Below are positions 10,658 through 22,388 of a DNA stretch of 64,000 nt, in pieces; position 1 is the first letter of the stretch; the number at the start of each line of letters is the position of its first letter. This DNA is from Neopestalotiopsis rosae. Its lineage: Eukaryota; Ascomycota; Sordariomycetes; Amphisphaeriales; Sporocadaceae. The stretch is taken from positions 310,001 through 374,000 of the forward strand of contig JALGAS010000006.1 in NCBI GenBank assembly GCA_023078685.1. Reading direction: 5' to 3'. The position numbers were made by a program, and so were the translations under genes. Under the pieces are notes generated by a model, which saw only the letters and a program-made list of their open reading frames with translations, was not told where the DNA came from and searched no databases.

Positions 10658-12618
10658 ATTGGTGGATCGGGGCTGCCAGTCGGAGTTTCCTGGACAGATA
10701 GAATGGTGCGAGGGTCGATTATCTTCTTGTCATTATCAAAATGGTACCTTGCGATACAAATCTGATTCAAGCATCAAACTGCAGTACCTTCCCGCATGCA
10801 CGTATTCGGGTGACTAGAGCAACGTATGCCCTGCAAGGGTTTTGGCGGATATTCTTGCACAGGTCAGAAACCAAAATTTGAGCTTCAGATGGGAGAGAGC
10901 CTTATTTAATTGGCACTTCCAATCAACATTGCCAATCGACCGGTAAGGCGATTGATTTCATCATTTGTCAATTTCAATTTCCACTTGATTGTGACACAAA
11001 AGGCAGTGCAGGAAGGGCTGTGAGACTTGCAGGTTTTGCGCATCCAGCCTGCTCGACACTGTTCCTCCAGACACCGGCCCCGCACAGCCACAAATGCCAT
11101 ACTCTCTTTCTTCGAGTATGTCATACTATTGGGTAGCTCTGAGCACTGCCCGGCATGGGACGCAAAAATGCGGCGAAGCGACAGCAGCCAAGGATGACTT
11201 GTCCGTAGATTACTTGGTGATGACATTGATCAAAGAAAGCTGATTGCTTGCCTCTTTCTGGCAGATAATACGAGCGTAGCGGATTTTCCTAGGCTTGGTC
11301 ATTGGATTCACAAGATGGCGCGGTACTTCATTCACGCCGCCACTGGGACATGTCAAGAGTTTCAGCTTTCGGATAAGGTGGAAGGATTGGCAAATGATAG
11401 TATCTTAAGTATGCTCTCAATTGTGATACAACGGTCAAGGATCAAAGATTTTGTTTCACAACTTCATCTGACATTGGTGATTTGCAAATCAATCGGGCGG
11501 AAGAAGCACATCATCTATTGAGCGATGTATACCTTTACGTTGGACTTTGTGCGCTGCTTACTGAGCGTTCCTCAGCATGCTCATCATTTGCTTTAAACTC
11601 AATCCGTTTCCAGTCCTGCTAACAAGGAAAGCAGCACGCTTGCTATCGTCACAACAAAACTGCGATACATCCAAAGGGACTTACCTGTTACCCTCCCAGC
11701 GCGAATACAGCACGCTACTCGCTTACGTAGACGTGCCAACGAGACTATATCCAACACATATCATGAAATAGCCACAATTCTTACTAGGAAGAAAAAGAAA
11801 GGGAAAAAGGAAAGGTGATTATAAAAGCAAGGAATGGGAAATTTGGATCAAAATAATGAAGCCTGGCACTCCAAAGATCAAGGTCAAGTATGCAAAGGTG
11901 TATATTGGATCAAGTGCGGTGTAGCTCAGAAATGCTTGCCCCAGTCTCAGTCTCCATTAGCAATGCGTCGCTCCCTTCGTACCGGTCTGTATGATATCCA
12001 GGCTTTCGCCAGCTGTGCTTCTCGCAACATCGACCTTTTGCCAGGATTCGTTCCTGCAGGCACGATTCTCCCTACCACATTCACCGGACCCTTTGTATGA
12101 CCAAGCGAAAGTCTGCGCACGGATATGATTGGTGTTTTCTATTTCCTTTTCCCCTTTTCGAAAATCAGAATATAAAGGATATTCGAGAGAGAAAAAAAAG
12201 TCAAAGCTTTAAACCTATGGCAACCTGCGCATTTGGTATCGCTCTCGCGACGAAGTGCTGTAAAATGACACCCTTGCACAAGTGACGACGCGCGGTTGAG
12301 TGCAGTACCACCATCATCGGCATCAAAGATTGTGTGCGGGAGGGACATACACTCAACCATATCAATAGCGCAAGGGGTAACGTCGACTACATCCACGAGA
12401 GTGCGAATTGCGCCTGTGACTTTGTCACACGATTGACGAACAAGAGGCAGGATTTGGAACCGGGAAAGTTGCACAGTAAATGTGAAGGCAGTGATACGAG
12501 CTGAATTACGTCACGTCCGGGAAAGACCTCTCCCAAAATTCGCTATGTCAACCTCTACCAACTTGCAACTTATGTCAATTGTATCGTTGGCTACATCATG
12601 CTGAGGTCATCACAAAGG
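10658..12618. other. Intergenic region without a convincing gene
   Basis: About 2 kb between two - strand genes. Short open frames at 10906-11226 (-) and 12139-12474 (-) have no recognisable domain or supporting splice structure. The region 11790-11830 is A-rich. Nothing else is supported. Confidence 0.5.
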
Positions 12619-13432
12619 TCAGAATACCCCGGCTGCCCAGTAAATCCCTCTCGTAACATGGGTGTAGAAAGTCTCATTCTCCCAGGCTGAACTGAAGTGG
12701 CCCAAAGCTGTGTAGAATGACCTCCCGCCTTCAAACTCCTGGTACCAAGCCAGAGGATGGTCGCTACCCATGGTGCCACCCTCGTAGCATTTCTCGTCGA
12801 TACTCAAGAGAACCTTGACGTTGCTGCGCGGGTTGATCCGAAAATTGTACCACTCATCGTGCCACTTCCATTCCGTTGGAAAGTCCTTGGTCAAAAACTC
12901 GACCGGGTCCTCGATCTTGACAACACCATCTTGTGGCTCTGGGTGATTCGTGAACCCTATAACATGAACAATCAGTGATATGATCCGGGCAAGAGTGTAG
13001 CATTCCCCAGGGACGCAAGGGACAGAGCCACGACATGATTATGGCATCGTGCACGAAAGAATAGTATAATATATTGAGTCCCACAAACTTCTTACCTGCA
13101 CCAACCAATCGTTTGAACCAATCATCACCGCCAGTGCTGGTCCCATGAATACCAACAAACCCGCCACCGCCGCGCACATAGCCCTTGAGCGCTTCCAGTT
13201 GCGCCGCTTCGAGGAAATTACCGCTAGTGTGCAAGAACACAAGAACTCGGTACCGGGCCAAATTCGCCGGATTGATGATGAAAGCATCTTCCGAGGCGTC
13301 ACAGTCTATATGACCCGAAGTGGCCGCGAACTTCTTGAGGGCATTGATCCCGGCGGGTATAGACTCGTGCCGGTAGCCGGCGGTCTTGCTGAATATCAGC
13401 ATGCGAAAGGGTGGCACTGGCGATCTCGACAT
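12619..13432 (-). CDS. ThuA-like domain protein (class I glutamine amidotransferase-like fold)
   Basis: Exons 13096-13432 and 12619-12956 with a 139-nt intron (12957-13095); 224 residues, about the length of a stand-alone ThuA domain. Seen: MLIFSKTAGYRHESI near the N-terminus, VLVFLHTSGNFL, GYVRGGGGFVGIHG, then HPEPQ, EWKWHDEWYNFR, GSDHPLAWYQ and GGRSFYTALGH, all characteristic of the family. Splicing rebuilds GAGFTNHPEPQ. ThuA-like proteins are linked to trehalose utilisation in bacteria and are common in fungi with unclear roles; the fold lacks the usual catalytic Cys of amidotransferases. An open frame continues upstream to 13567, but GTAGGT...TCAG at about 13456-13496 suggests a 5' UTR intron, so I chose the ATG that begins MSRSPVPPF. 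Confidence 0.88.
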
Positions 13433-14079
13433 TACGGTCTGTTTGTATTCAATTCCTGAGAAAGTCGATATGAGATTCAAGAGAAGCAAACCTACAAAAC
13501 TCCAATGCCAGAAACATTGACAGCTGAAGTATGAGTCAATGATGCAATATGCAGGCGAGCGAATCAAGGTCTCCTTCTAGGGTGGGGCTGCATTTGTGAC
13601 AAGAAGGATGGCGGAGAAACGCAAATGTGTCTGGTCAATTGGATCAAATCATATCTGGGCTGGTGAACACCACAAATCATCTGGATATGGAGTTTCGAGT
13701 GACTTTTCAAGCGTCTAGATGCAGACGCTTTTTGCCAGCATCCTCAGTGATGTTATTTTGTCGATATACGTTTGAGTTCTGCTGTACTTCGCAGCTGTGA
13801 CAACACTGGGACGCAATTGTCTCAGGGAGTCAGCAAATATTTTATCAGGAAGGAGCATGGCAGAATTTACAAGACTTGCGGCCTTCGAATTATGTTGTTA
13901 GGGAAATGTAATGATTTAAGATGCATTCAATGTTCAACTCGGTATCGTTATCAAAGATTCGACAGAATCATGTAGAGTACACTACAAAGAGCACCTTCAG
14001 CAAGGGGTTAGAACATAAGCAGACCTGGAATCTCACGCCGGAACCTGTATTATCCTCACTCAAAGCCCTCACGCGGAAT

Positions 14080-14335
14080 GTAACAGCCTGTAATGGCCCA
14101 AGACGTGATCTACGGGTTCGGGACCCGCCAAAGCTGGATCGTGCATTCCTAGGACATCGCGCAAAGCACGATGACTCTGTAAAAGAGCATTTGAGTGCCC
14201 CAACAAAGAGGAAGAGGATGAGTCCAGCTGGAAACACTTCGATACAAATGGTGTACCAAGTATATATGTTGACGCACAAGACCAACACAAAGGCTACATA
14301 TGTATCATTCGTCGAGGATGAGAGCGACTGTCACG
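14080..14335 (+). mobile_element. Possible LTR fragment of a Ty3/Gypsy-type element (tentative)
   Basis: The stretch begins TGTAACAGCCTGTAATGGCC, carries the hairpin-like CGGGTTCGGGACCCG and later GCATTCCTAGGACATCGCGC and a TATATATG box, a combination I associate with LTRs of fungal Gypsy elements. I could not find a clear CA-ending border or target-site duplication, and no gag-pol sequence is adjacent. The right border given is a guess. Confidence 0.25.
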
Positions 14336-17071
14336 TGTATCAGCAATACTTTCGATGAGATATCAATTTCATAGTCGAGAGACACAAAAAGGAGCTTGTG
14401 AGAACATGTTCCCACGAACTTTTCATCAAAAGCTGTTTTTCCTGTTTTTCAGATTAATTATGGTTGGAAAAAATGGATCGTATTCCTCAATATTTTCAAA
14501 TCGTTATGTATAAGAAATTTGGATAGTATTCGAAGAATTAGTTTATAAAAGCAATTACTATCGCCTTTCGCAAGCGAATGTATCTATATAAGTGAGGCTT
14601 GAACTTCAGATATCAAGCACCATGTCATCGAAGTTCGCAACATCGCGCAACTGTACCACGCTATCGTTGATAGCTTTTTCGGCATGGATCTTCGAACCAG
14701 AATGTGGTATGTCAACCCTTCGAGTAATCGTACGAAAATCCTAGTACGTAGGTATGCATATTCATTGGTTCTGATGAAGGATCACAGCATCGTAAAGAGA
14801 AAGGTATCTCAGGGTATACATGGATGGGCGCCGTGGCCAATGATACCTCTAGTTGGCCGCAGAGCCTCTCAAGTAATAACCAAATCGTACAAAACACGAG
14901 GTCAAGCAACTTACACGAAGGCGCCCCCGATAACGATTTCGACCATTTTCGTGGCACAAGGATATCAAGAAACAAATGCCCACGATCCAAGCAAGATCTA
15001 TTCTTAGCTCCCCTCTCGCCCCTCTCCTTCCCGGGACGACCTTGCAGCTCTCCCGCAGTAATACGACACAAGAATATGTCAGGTGTTCGCTCGGAATGCA
15101 ATATACTTAAATGAATGTTGTGCATTGTCACCCAGGGGAGGAAGGAAGCAAGCGGGCTTCCGTGATCCACGTTGTCTTTCCCCCCACGTTACACTGGCGA
15201 TGGGAGTAAGTAACCTTGAAATAGATTGGCATTCGCAGCGGCTGCGAGTTCGATATTGTTAGCGAGGTTCGCTGGTCGTTCCTCATGCAGGCACATTACA
15301 GGCGTAGTTCCTGCTTGGAGGCGAAGAGCAGTATTCGTACTCGCATCACGTCCCGGGAACAGAGTTGCATGCGGCTTGAAGCAGTGATTGTTCAGTGGTA
15401 GAAGTCGCAATTGCGGCGCAGCATTGGTCACTCTATATCCACTGCTTACATGTATCTTCAATTCCATGGGGAAGAGCAAGAAGGATCTTTTGTTTGCGTA
15501 TCTTGACCCTGTAGATGTGCTGGAGAGCGTTCTTGGCCCTCAGGGATTACTCTCACCTCAAAACCCCCCCTGGAACGAAAAATCTGGGGTTCGCTTTTTT
15601 CGTCAAAAAGGGACCCGGTATGACCACGTTGTGTAACCGAGCCATTGGGGCAAAGAAGACCTAAGGGATGTTCAGACAACCATGGGGCCAGGCACGCGAC
15701 AAAAACAAAAGTTCCTGGATCTTATATTTGGGGTCCCACCGCGCGATCAGAGGAGCAGACACGCAGATCCACAGGTCAATATACTTAAGCGAGGTCGACT
15801 TTTGATCGAATGATTTCAAAGCCAGGGCTCGGGCCGCGGCACACGTTTCTTATGTTTCTAAAAAATCATTGCGGCGAACTAGTTGAACCAACCAACAATC
15901 TTGAAGTGAGCAGCTGTGAGAAAAGAGTGTGTGGGAATGGGGTGAATCCTGGCGCGCCGACAAGCCGCCTCACCGGGTGGTGGCTTACGACAGATGCGCT
16001 CGGCCAAGCGCCCTTTGAACAAGCTGTGTTTGCAACAAGGTCGTATCTGCAAGGCGAGCGAGGGTGATTCGTTGGCAGTTCGTGGGTTCATCTGATCATA
16101 ATAAGAAGAAAGGGAACTTTTGCATTGCATCAACGGCGCTCAAAACTTTGCAGAGGCGTCTCCCTCGCAAGAAGGATCCGAGTATAAACGACAGCTAGTG
16201 CTTTCGTAGAGGTGGGTACGATATTGCTGTATTGGATCATAGTGGATCAGGCGGACCTACTGTCTGGATTCTGAATTACTACCCGGCTGCCGGGTAATCA
16301 TTGATAGGCCCAGAGGCATTTGAAAAGGTGGCTATAGCCCAGTAAGAGTTCCTGTGGCATGTCTCATAATAGATGAACTCACCGAAGGCTGCCAGGGCTG
16401 GCTATATGTAATTGATATTCCTCATGGGGAAAGTTTTCAAGTGCATCGTAGGCGTAAGCTGGATACAGCATGTGTTGGTTGGGTCGAGTGACGCCGAGAC
16501 ATCAATAATCGCGGACGAGCTCCTAGTCTGTAGTGTCAAGAAGGGCCCCAAAAGTCGAGCTTCTGAATCGCTGACGATGTCCTCTCGGCTCCTAGCTTTA
16601 ATATCGTGACTCAAGTTAGTACCGCTCGTTGATGCATACCAAATCAAATGATGGCAGGCACGGATGTCATGATCACTTGATTGGGCGTTGCGGGGAGACG
16701 ATCGTCGTGGATCTCGCGTTTTGAATAATTCGTGACGACTTGATGTTCGGTGAGAAGGAACTTTTTGGAGATCACATCACATCTCCTGCATAAGCCCGTT
16801 CGCTGCTTACATAGATGTTGTTGTCCTATTAAGTATGTAAGAAATTATGGACCGCGGCCAGGTACCGATTCGCTGAGAGCAGTGTCTGGCCTGGATGAGT
16901 AACTCCTCAATAAGCTCTCTCATGCGGTGAAGGATCTCTTTCGCCTTGAGGGGGTTTTCAGAGCGGGGAAAGCCAATGGAAGCGTGCGCATGCAAGCACG
17001 AGGGATGAATTTTGAGTTGGCACTTTTGAGCTTGAATCACCAAGGATCCTGACAAGCGCCGCCGCTGCTGC

Positions 17072-17118
17072 TACAGCCTACTGTTGCTGCTACAGCATTA
17101 GCAAGCAGCAGCAGACCA
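17072..17118. repeat. TGCTGCTACAGC direct repeats with facing GCAGCAGCAG
   Basis: The 12-mer TGCTGCTACAGC occurs twice within about 30 bp and is followed by AAGCAGCAGCAGACC, which can pair with the upstream GCTGCTGCT. This makes a small imperfect hairpin with CTG/CAG triplets. Confidence 0.5.
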
Positions 17119-18453
17119 AGAATATCGTGGCAGCTTGGTAGGCAGGTATGCTTTTGTGTATGCTTCCTTGTACCCTGTCGCCCGAGTCGAGAGTACTACA
17201 ATGTATTATGTATCGGCTGTTTTCTTCTTCTTGCGATCAAGCCATAGCCAGCGAATCAAGATTATTTCGTGGCCTGATTGGCGGACGCAGCTGAGGATAT
17301 GCCGCGATCAGAAAGGTCACACGATACATCGCTTTGCGGGGATGGACAGTAGTCGCACGGCTCTCTGACTTGGCTCTAGCTGTCTAGGACTCTAGGTAGA
17401 CAAATGAACCAAGCGACGGGTGCTTGGACAATTTTAGCATTAAGAAAAAGAGGTGATCGCGGTAATAATGGCAGCTGAGTTTGTTGAGTAGGTAAACTGT
17501 TAATTCCCGTCTCCGTGTGAGCAATTGCCATGGCTATGGCTCAAATTACCCGCGGCGGCCAAAGCCAATACCATACAGGTCCAGTATCTGCCATGTGCCA
17601 TGTGCGCTAACGATGACGAGGTCCTTGCACCTACAGTACCCAACTCTGCTGAGCAGAACGATACGAGCCAGAGAATCGATATGATCATGTAATGACCCAA
17701 TGTAAATCGACTTAGTTTTACATACTAATAACCAAGTATGACAAGTTGGCAATGAGGCCAAGGGCGGTGAGGTCGCGGGTGCATCTCGAGAGTTTCCACC
17801 TCGAAACGGCGACTCCGTCGGCCCAGCTTGTCGGGATCGTGTTGAATCGTGGAATCGGTAATAAAAGGGCATGGCTGGGACCTTTTGCTGAACCCATCAC
17901 TGCCAATGAGAACAACATATATTCCGGGATCTGAGCTGGCTTATTGCCATCCTGCTTACCATCACGGCTTCGACTCCAACCAGCATCAATTCCGGCGGGC
18001 AAAGTGGGCTTCCGGCTCGTTAGCAGTATGTGCTTTTGACACGAGTTGCGCACGGCTTGACTCGTGGCATAGGCCCAGGAGCCAGCTCAGCAGCCTCAAG
18101 CGTACGAGAGAAAAGGAGCCGACCCTGAGATAGAGCGGCATGTCTTGGAAGACACAAGTAGGTAGGATCACTGATCTTGGACTGATGATGATTTGATGTG
18201 GGCTTGTTTGTTGGGGAAAGGCATGCTGTGTTGGAGTTACAATGGACTATCGCCAAAGCACTCTGGCGCTGGCGCGTGGCTTCTCTCTGGCGACTGACGG
18301 ATGCGGCTGTATCAGCATATCAGAGATCCTTGCTCACCCCCAGGCACCCTGGAATCCTTCTAGAAGCGGTAAATCCGCCTAGTTCAAGAACAGCTCAAGT
18401 GCCCATGACCATGATGGTTGGACGTGGGGGGGAAGAGGGACGGACGTGCCATT

Positions 18454-18482
18454 GCACCCTAGCTCGTGCACCCTAGCTCGTT
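18454..18482. repeat. 14-bp tandem duplication GCACCCTAGCTCGT x2
   Basis: Two perfect adjacent copies of GCACCCTAGCTCGT lie in otherwise unremarkable intergenic DNA. Confidence 0.7.
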
Positions 18483-21400
18483 TGGGTATCTCTGGTCTCG
18501 GGCTTTCTAAAGTTCTTGTGAATTCTTGTTCAAGTGACGATCCAAAGTGCAACCTAAGGGGCATTGGCGTAAGAACGGGGATGGCCTGCGATCCCGGAGA
18601 TGGCAGGTCGGGGCCACGATAGGGTCACAGTTCCAGGCGCCAGACCAGGTTTCGGGGTGTCGGTATCGTCGGTGGCTGTATCATGCTCGGAGGCACGTTC
18701 CTTTTGGCCCTTTCACCCATTGTGCTCGAAGAAACGACGTGTGCCCAACACACCAATTTGAGGATCTGCAATATCATAGAAGTAAATTGACTCGGCATTC
18801 AATAGACGTCGAGGAAATAAACCATATCAGGTACCTGCTCGACCTTGTTCCTTATCATCGGGGCTGGCCCTAGTCCGTCACCCGGAGTGCATCGGGGCGG
18901 AGAGCGGATATGTGCGGCTGTCACGTTTGATCCAGTAGCCAAGTCTGAATCAAGATAACCGGATTCTCGGATTTTTCGCAGTATGTATATGCACGGGTTA
19001 CCTAGGTGGTGACTAATACAACCTTGCTAATTGCTTACAACTTTGATTGTCATTCAATCTGGGCTGGCTATAAGGCGTAGGCTTCGTAGGTAGGGAAGTA
19101 AAGTAGGTTTCCAACGAGTGGAGGTAGTTTTGAAACTCTGGTTGCCGAGCCTTCTCCGCAAGCCAGGTAACAAGAACAGAAGGGATATGGTTTGTATGGC
19201 TCTCATATTTCACATCGTTGAGCCTTACCAAGGGTAACAAAGCGAGATTGCCGGGAACAGGCAAGGATACCGGGTAATAAGTTGTTGGAAGGTTTCGCAA
19301 AAACGATCCCGTGGTCAACCTTAAAGAGCAAGCATGTTCTGGGGGTCACTTGACCAATATGGTCATGACAAACACCTCGGCAAGGGAGGACATTTCCGTT
19401 AGGTGAGTAGATAGCTAAGAGTCCTGCTTGATGGATAATATAACCAAGGTAGGTAAGTATGAGCTCGATGAGAGTGAGGGACAACATACACTGACCCTAG
19501 GTACCTACATAGTATACCCCCAAACATGAACATACCCCCAGAATCAATCGTGTGTGATTCGTATGCTGTAAGCAATCAAGTATGGTAGCTGTTGGCAAAG
19601 CAGGCTGGCGCGAGCATACTGGCACACAAAATAAGCTCTCTTGTATCACTTGTACCGAGGTGGGGGAAGGGTTGATGTGATACAGACCAGTGGAGTAACA
19701 GGCCTCTCTTTAAGTCCTTGCATTACCGTGTGACGGGTTTTTTTCTTCCTTTCTGGCGATGCCCTGGCCTTACCTACTCTGTAGCTGCACTTATTAGAGC
19801 TCCCAGGCCCTGGCCAAGACATCCCGCGTCTGCGTACCGTACTGTGTTCTGATTGCTATTTGGCCTTGCTATACCTAGCCCTCAGCATACAATACAAACG
19901 TAACAGCTATTCGCCTGATCAATCACGTATAGAGATATCTTTACTTGTTCATACAAGGCCCCCAAGCCATGCTTTGAAGCTCCAAATGTGCATACCCATG
20001 TACTTGCAAACCTTGGTGAGAACCGAAGGCAGATTAATGCTCATGACCTGAGCGGCTCTAAATGTTCGCTAAATTACAAGATATCGATAGCAGAACGGTA
20101 GGCCTGAGGAATCTAAACAAAGCCGTGTCAAACCTTCAACACCATCAACAAGGTACCGTAGTCTGTGCAGGCAGCCATGAGAGAAAAGCATGAGGAATGG
20201 GTGGTGGTGCTCTCCTCATCTCTGTAGGTGTCGAACCAATGTACAGTCTAGCGTAGAGCGGGCGGGCTTGTCGCCAGGCCAGTTAGCGCCGTGGCCGGGG
20301 ATCGTTTACCTAGTGCTTCCGCAAGAAGCTGTCGAACTCACTAAGAACACAGTCAAGGTACAGATGTAGGTCACTAATGTAGATGTAGATGCAAGCTTGA
20401 TGAGCAATCAGCAATGTAAGCCAGGTAGGTAACTGAGATAGGTACTGTACCTGGTGTACCCTTTTCGAATTCAGCCCTCGACTTCTCCCCACAGAGTTTC
20501 CTTCACCCTTATCACTTTTCGTGGCCAGCATTAGGCCTTGAGTGCAAGCAATATTACCTCCCTACGTGCCTGACTTAGGGGTATCATTACACCACGACCT
20601 GAACCTAGCAATAATCAAGTGTTGTATATCGAGGCAAGGTAAAAATGGTAGAAGAGACCTCAACATTGAACCCACTCTTGCTCACTGCGGCGGAACGTGC
20701 TGCAACCTAGCGGAGCCCTGGGTCTGCGTTCTGTTCTTAGTGCCAAAAATTTTGCTGCCCAGGGAGTTGCGCGCAGCTTAGCCCAGCTAGAACGGACCTG
20801 TCGCCTGTGAGATCATCCAATCCAGCCCAGCCCAGCTCTCACGTCCCAGTCCCAGTCACAGTCCTAAGTCCCCAGCCCAGGTCGGCCATTGCTACATTGG
20901 CTGGCTGCTTGCTGGCTAGGTACCAGACTGCCAGCCCAGCTGCTGCTGCTACCTTGACGACCTCCGTGCCTCTCCTAATGTTTACGAAGTGGTCCCGTCT
21001 TTCTCCTACTCACTCACCCGAGGGCGACAAGTACATAATATTCGCACCCAAGCCTCTAATCAGATATTGTATTTTTTTTCGTTTTCGATTTCCGTGCTCG
21101 GTTTTCTTTCTCAGATGGGGGGTTCCATCCGTCTTCACCGTCCAATCCCCCACTACTACTAGGTAGCAACTACGCCTAGTCTCCGTTTGTCCCTGTCTGG
21201 ACCTGTGGTTGATTATTTGTAACGAACGGGGACTTCTTTGCTTCTAGTCCACCGCGTACTTACAGTTTATTACACTACTACTCCTGTCTCCTTACTTCTT
21301 CACTTTTTTATTCTTGATGCTCCTGTGCGTGGCCAATGTTTGCCTGGAAGTCATCATTTGCTTGATTCGGGAAACCCCAGGAGAGAACATTACTTATTCT

Positions 21401-22388
21401 CGCCGGAAAGGAGTGAAAACAGCTCCTTCTTTGTTAGGTGTCAGGTGATGCTTGCTTGTCCGGCCTCACATACATTCGGAATACGCAACATTCTCAACAC
21501 CAACTCAACGCAACTCAAAAAAAGACTTGTCTCTTCTCTTACCCTTCGGACCGGCCTCCGCCACTAGCCTCCCCGTTGCAAGGCCTGTGGATAGTCGTGC
21601 TTGGTGTCTCGGATCTGACGTCTGAGCCGTTGTCGTCCTTACTTTTCGTTCGCTCGGTCTGGCATCGCCCAGGGGCGCGGAAAGGGCGAATCAACTGTTG
21701 ATGCTTGCTCAAGACTGCAAGAAAACAACTCCAACATTGACGTGTCACCACAAACCACCACGACGGCCAGTAGCTTAGATAGGGTCGGTCAAATCTCTCC
21801 CTTTTTTTGCTGCTGCTGTCATTGTCTCTACTAGCAGCTTTGTGCGTGAGTCTGATGCTCTTCTCACCTCCGCATGCGCATTCATGACATAGACCATTGC
21901 CGATAAAAGTGGTTCTGGAGTCCGCCGGTCTGCCAGGCGGGCCACAAATTCACATGATACACAGACGTCAAAAGATAATCATCCATACCTAATCAGCTCA
22001 TTCCTTGTTTTTCTTGGTTTGACCAAATTATCTCGAAAACTCCCATCAGGCAACATCGGTTGTTTTTCTTCCCTCGCCTGATCGGGACTATAAGCGCCGA
22101 ACATCACATATACTCTGCTGAAGTGCCGATTCTCATCTCTAGTGTGGTACTTGTGCCATTCAGAGGAGGAAAAAAAAAATAACAAGCCACAAGTCCGATA
22201 TTCGCACAGCAAGCTTGTAACTTTTCACATTCGCCAACATCAGTCTACAGTCGACTACTGGTTATAAACATCTGGCTCCTTGACATTCTGCAAAAGAGCG
22301 ATGAGTTGTCGGATCGAATTGGCGAAATTTGTGTTTAGACGTTGCCTGCCGGAGTCCGCCACATAGCTGGCTACATCCCAGAAGCAAC

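Larger units (their letters stand above)
13433..22388. other. Long gene-poor region (about 9 kb)
   Basis: No open frame here has a recognisable domain, good splice continuity or coding-like composition. It holds a possible LTR fragment at 14080-14335, short repeats near 17070 and 18454, many TAGGTAGGTA/TACCTAGGTA-type motifs at about 19080-20450 that are common in fungal intergenic DNA, and C/T- and CCCAG-rich sequence at 20800-21600 that may belong to the long 5' leader of the gene at 22389. Confidence 0.5.

Noticed and set aside
10906..11226. 106-codon Cys-containing - strand frame
   Set aside because: The Cys spacing matches no effector or hydrophobin pattern I know, and there is no signal peptide.
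12139..12474. 111-codon - strand frame with DKVTGAIRTLVDVVDVTP
   Set aside because: Part of it looks protein-like, but I found no splice partner, domain or clear start context.
12957..13095. Apparent missing segment between the halves of the ThuA-like protein
   Set aside because: The 139-nt intron joins GAG to FTNHPEPQ, so the domain is intact.
14105..14125. CGGGTTCGGGACCCG, resembling a tRNA T-arm / B box
   Set aside because: No A box at the proper distance and no acceptor or anticodon stem can be drawn; it fits the LTR-like fragment better.
17500..17700. Short - strand frame beginning MIISILWLVSFCSAE, resembling a signal peptide
   Set aside because: It is short, sits in unremarkable intergenic DNA, and has no second exon or recognisable mature part. 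Probably chance.
19080..20450. Repeated TAGGTAGGTA/TACCTAGGTA-type motifs
   Set aside because: Short degenerate motifs of this kind are common in fungal intergenic DNA; I saw no periodic array, CRISPR-like structure or telomeric repeat.
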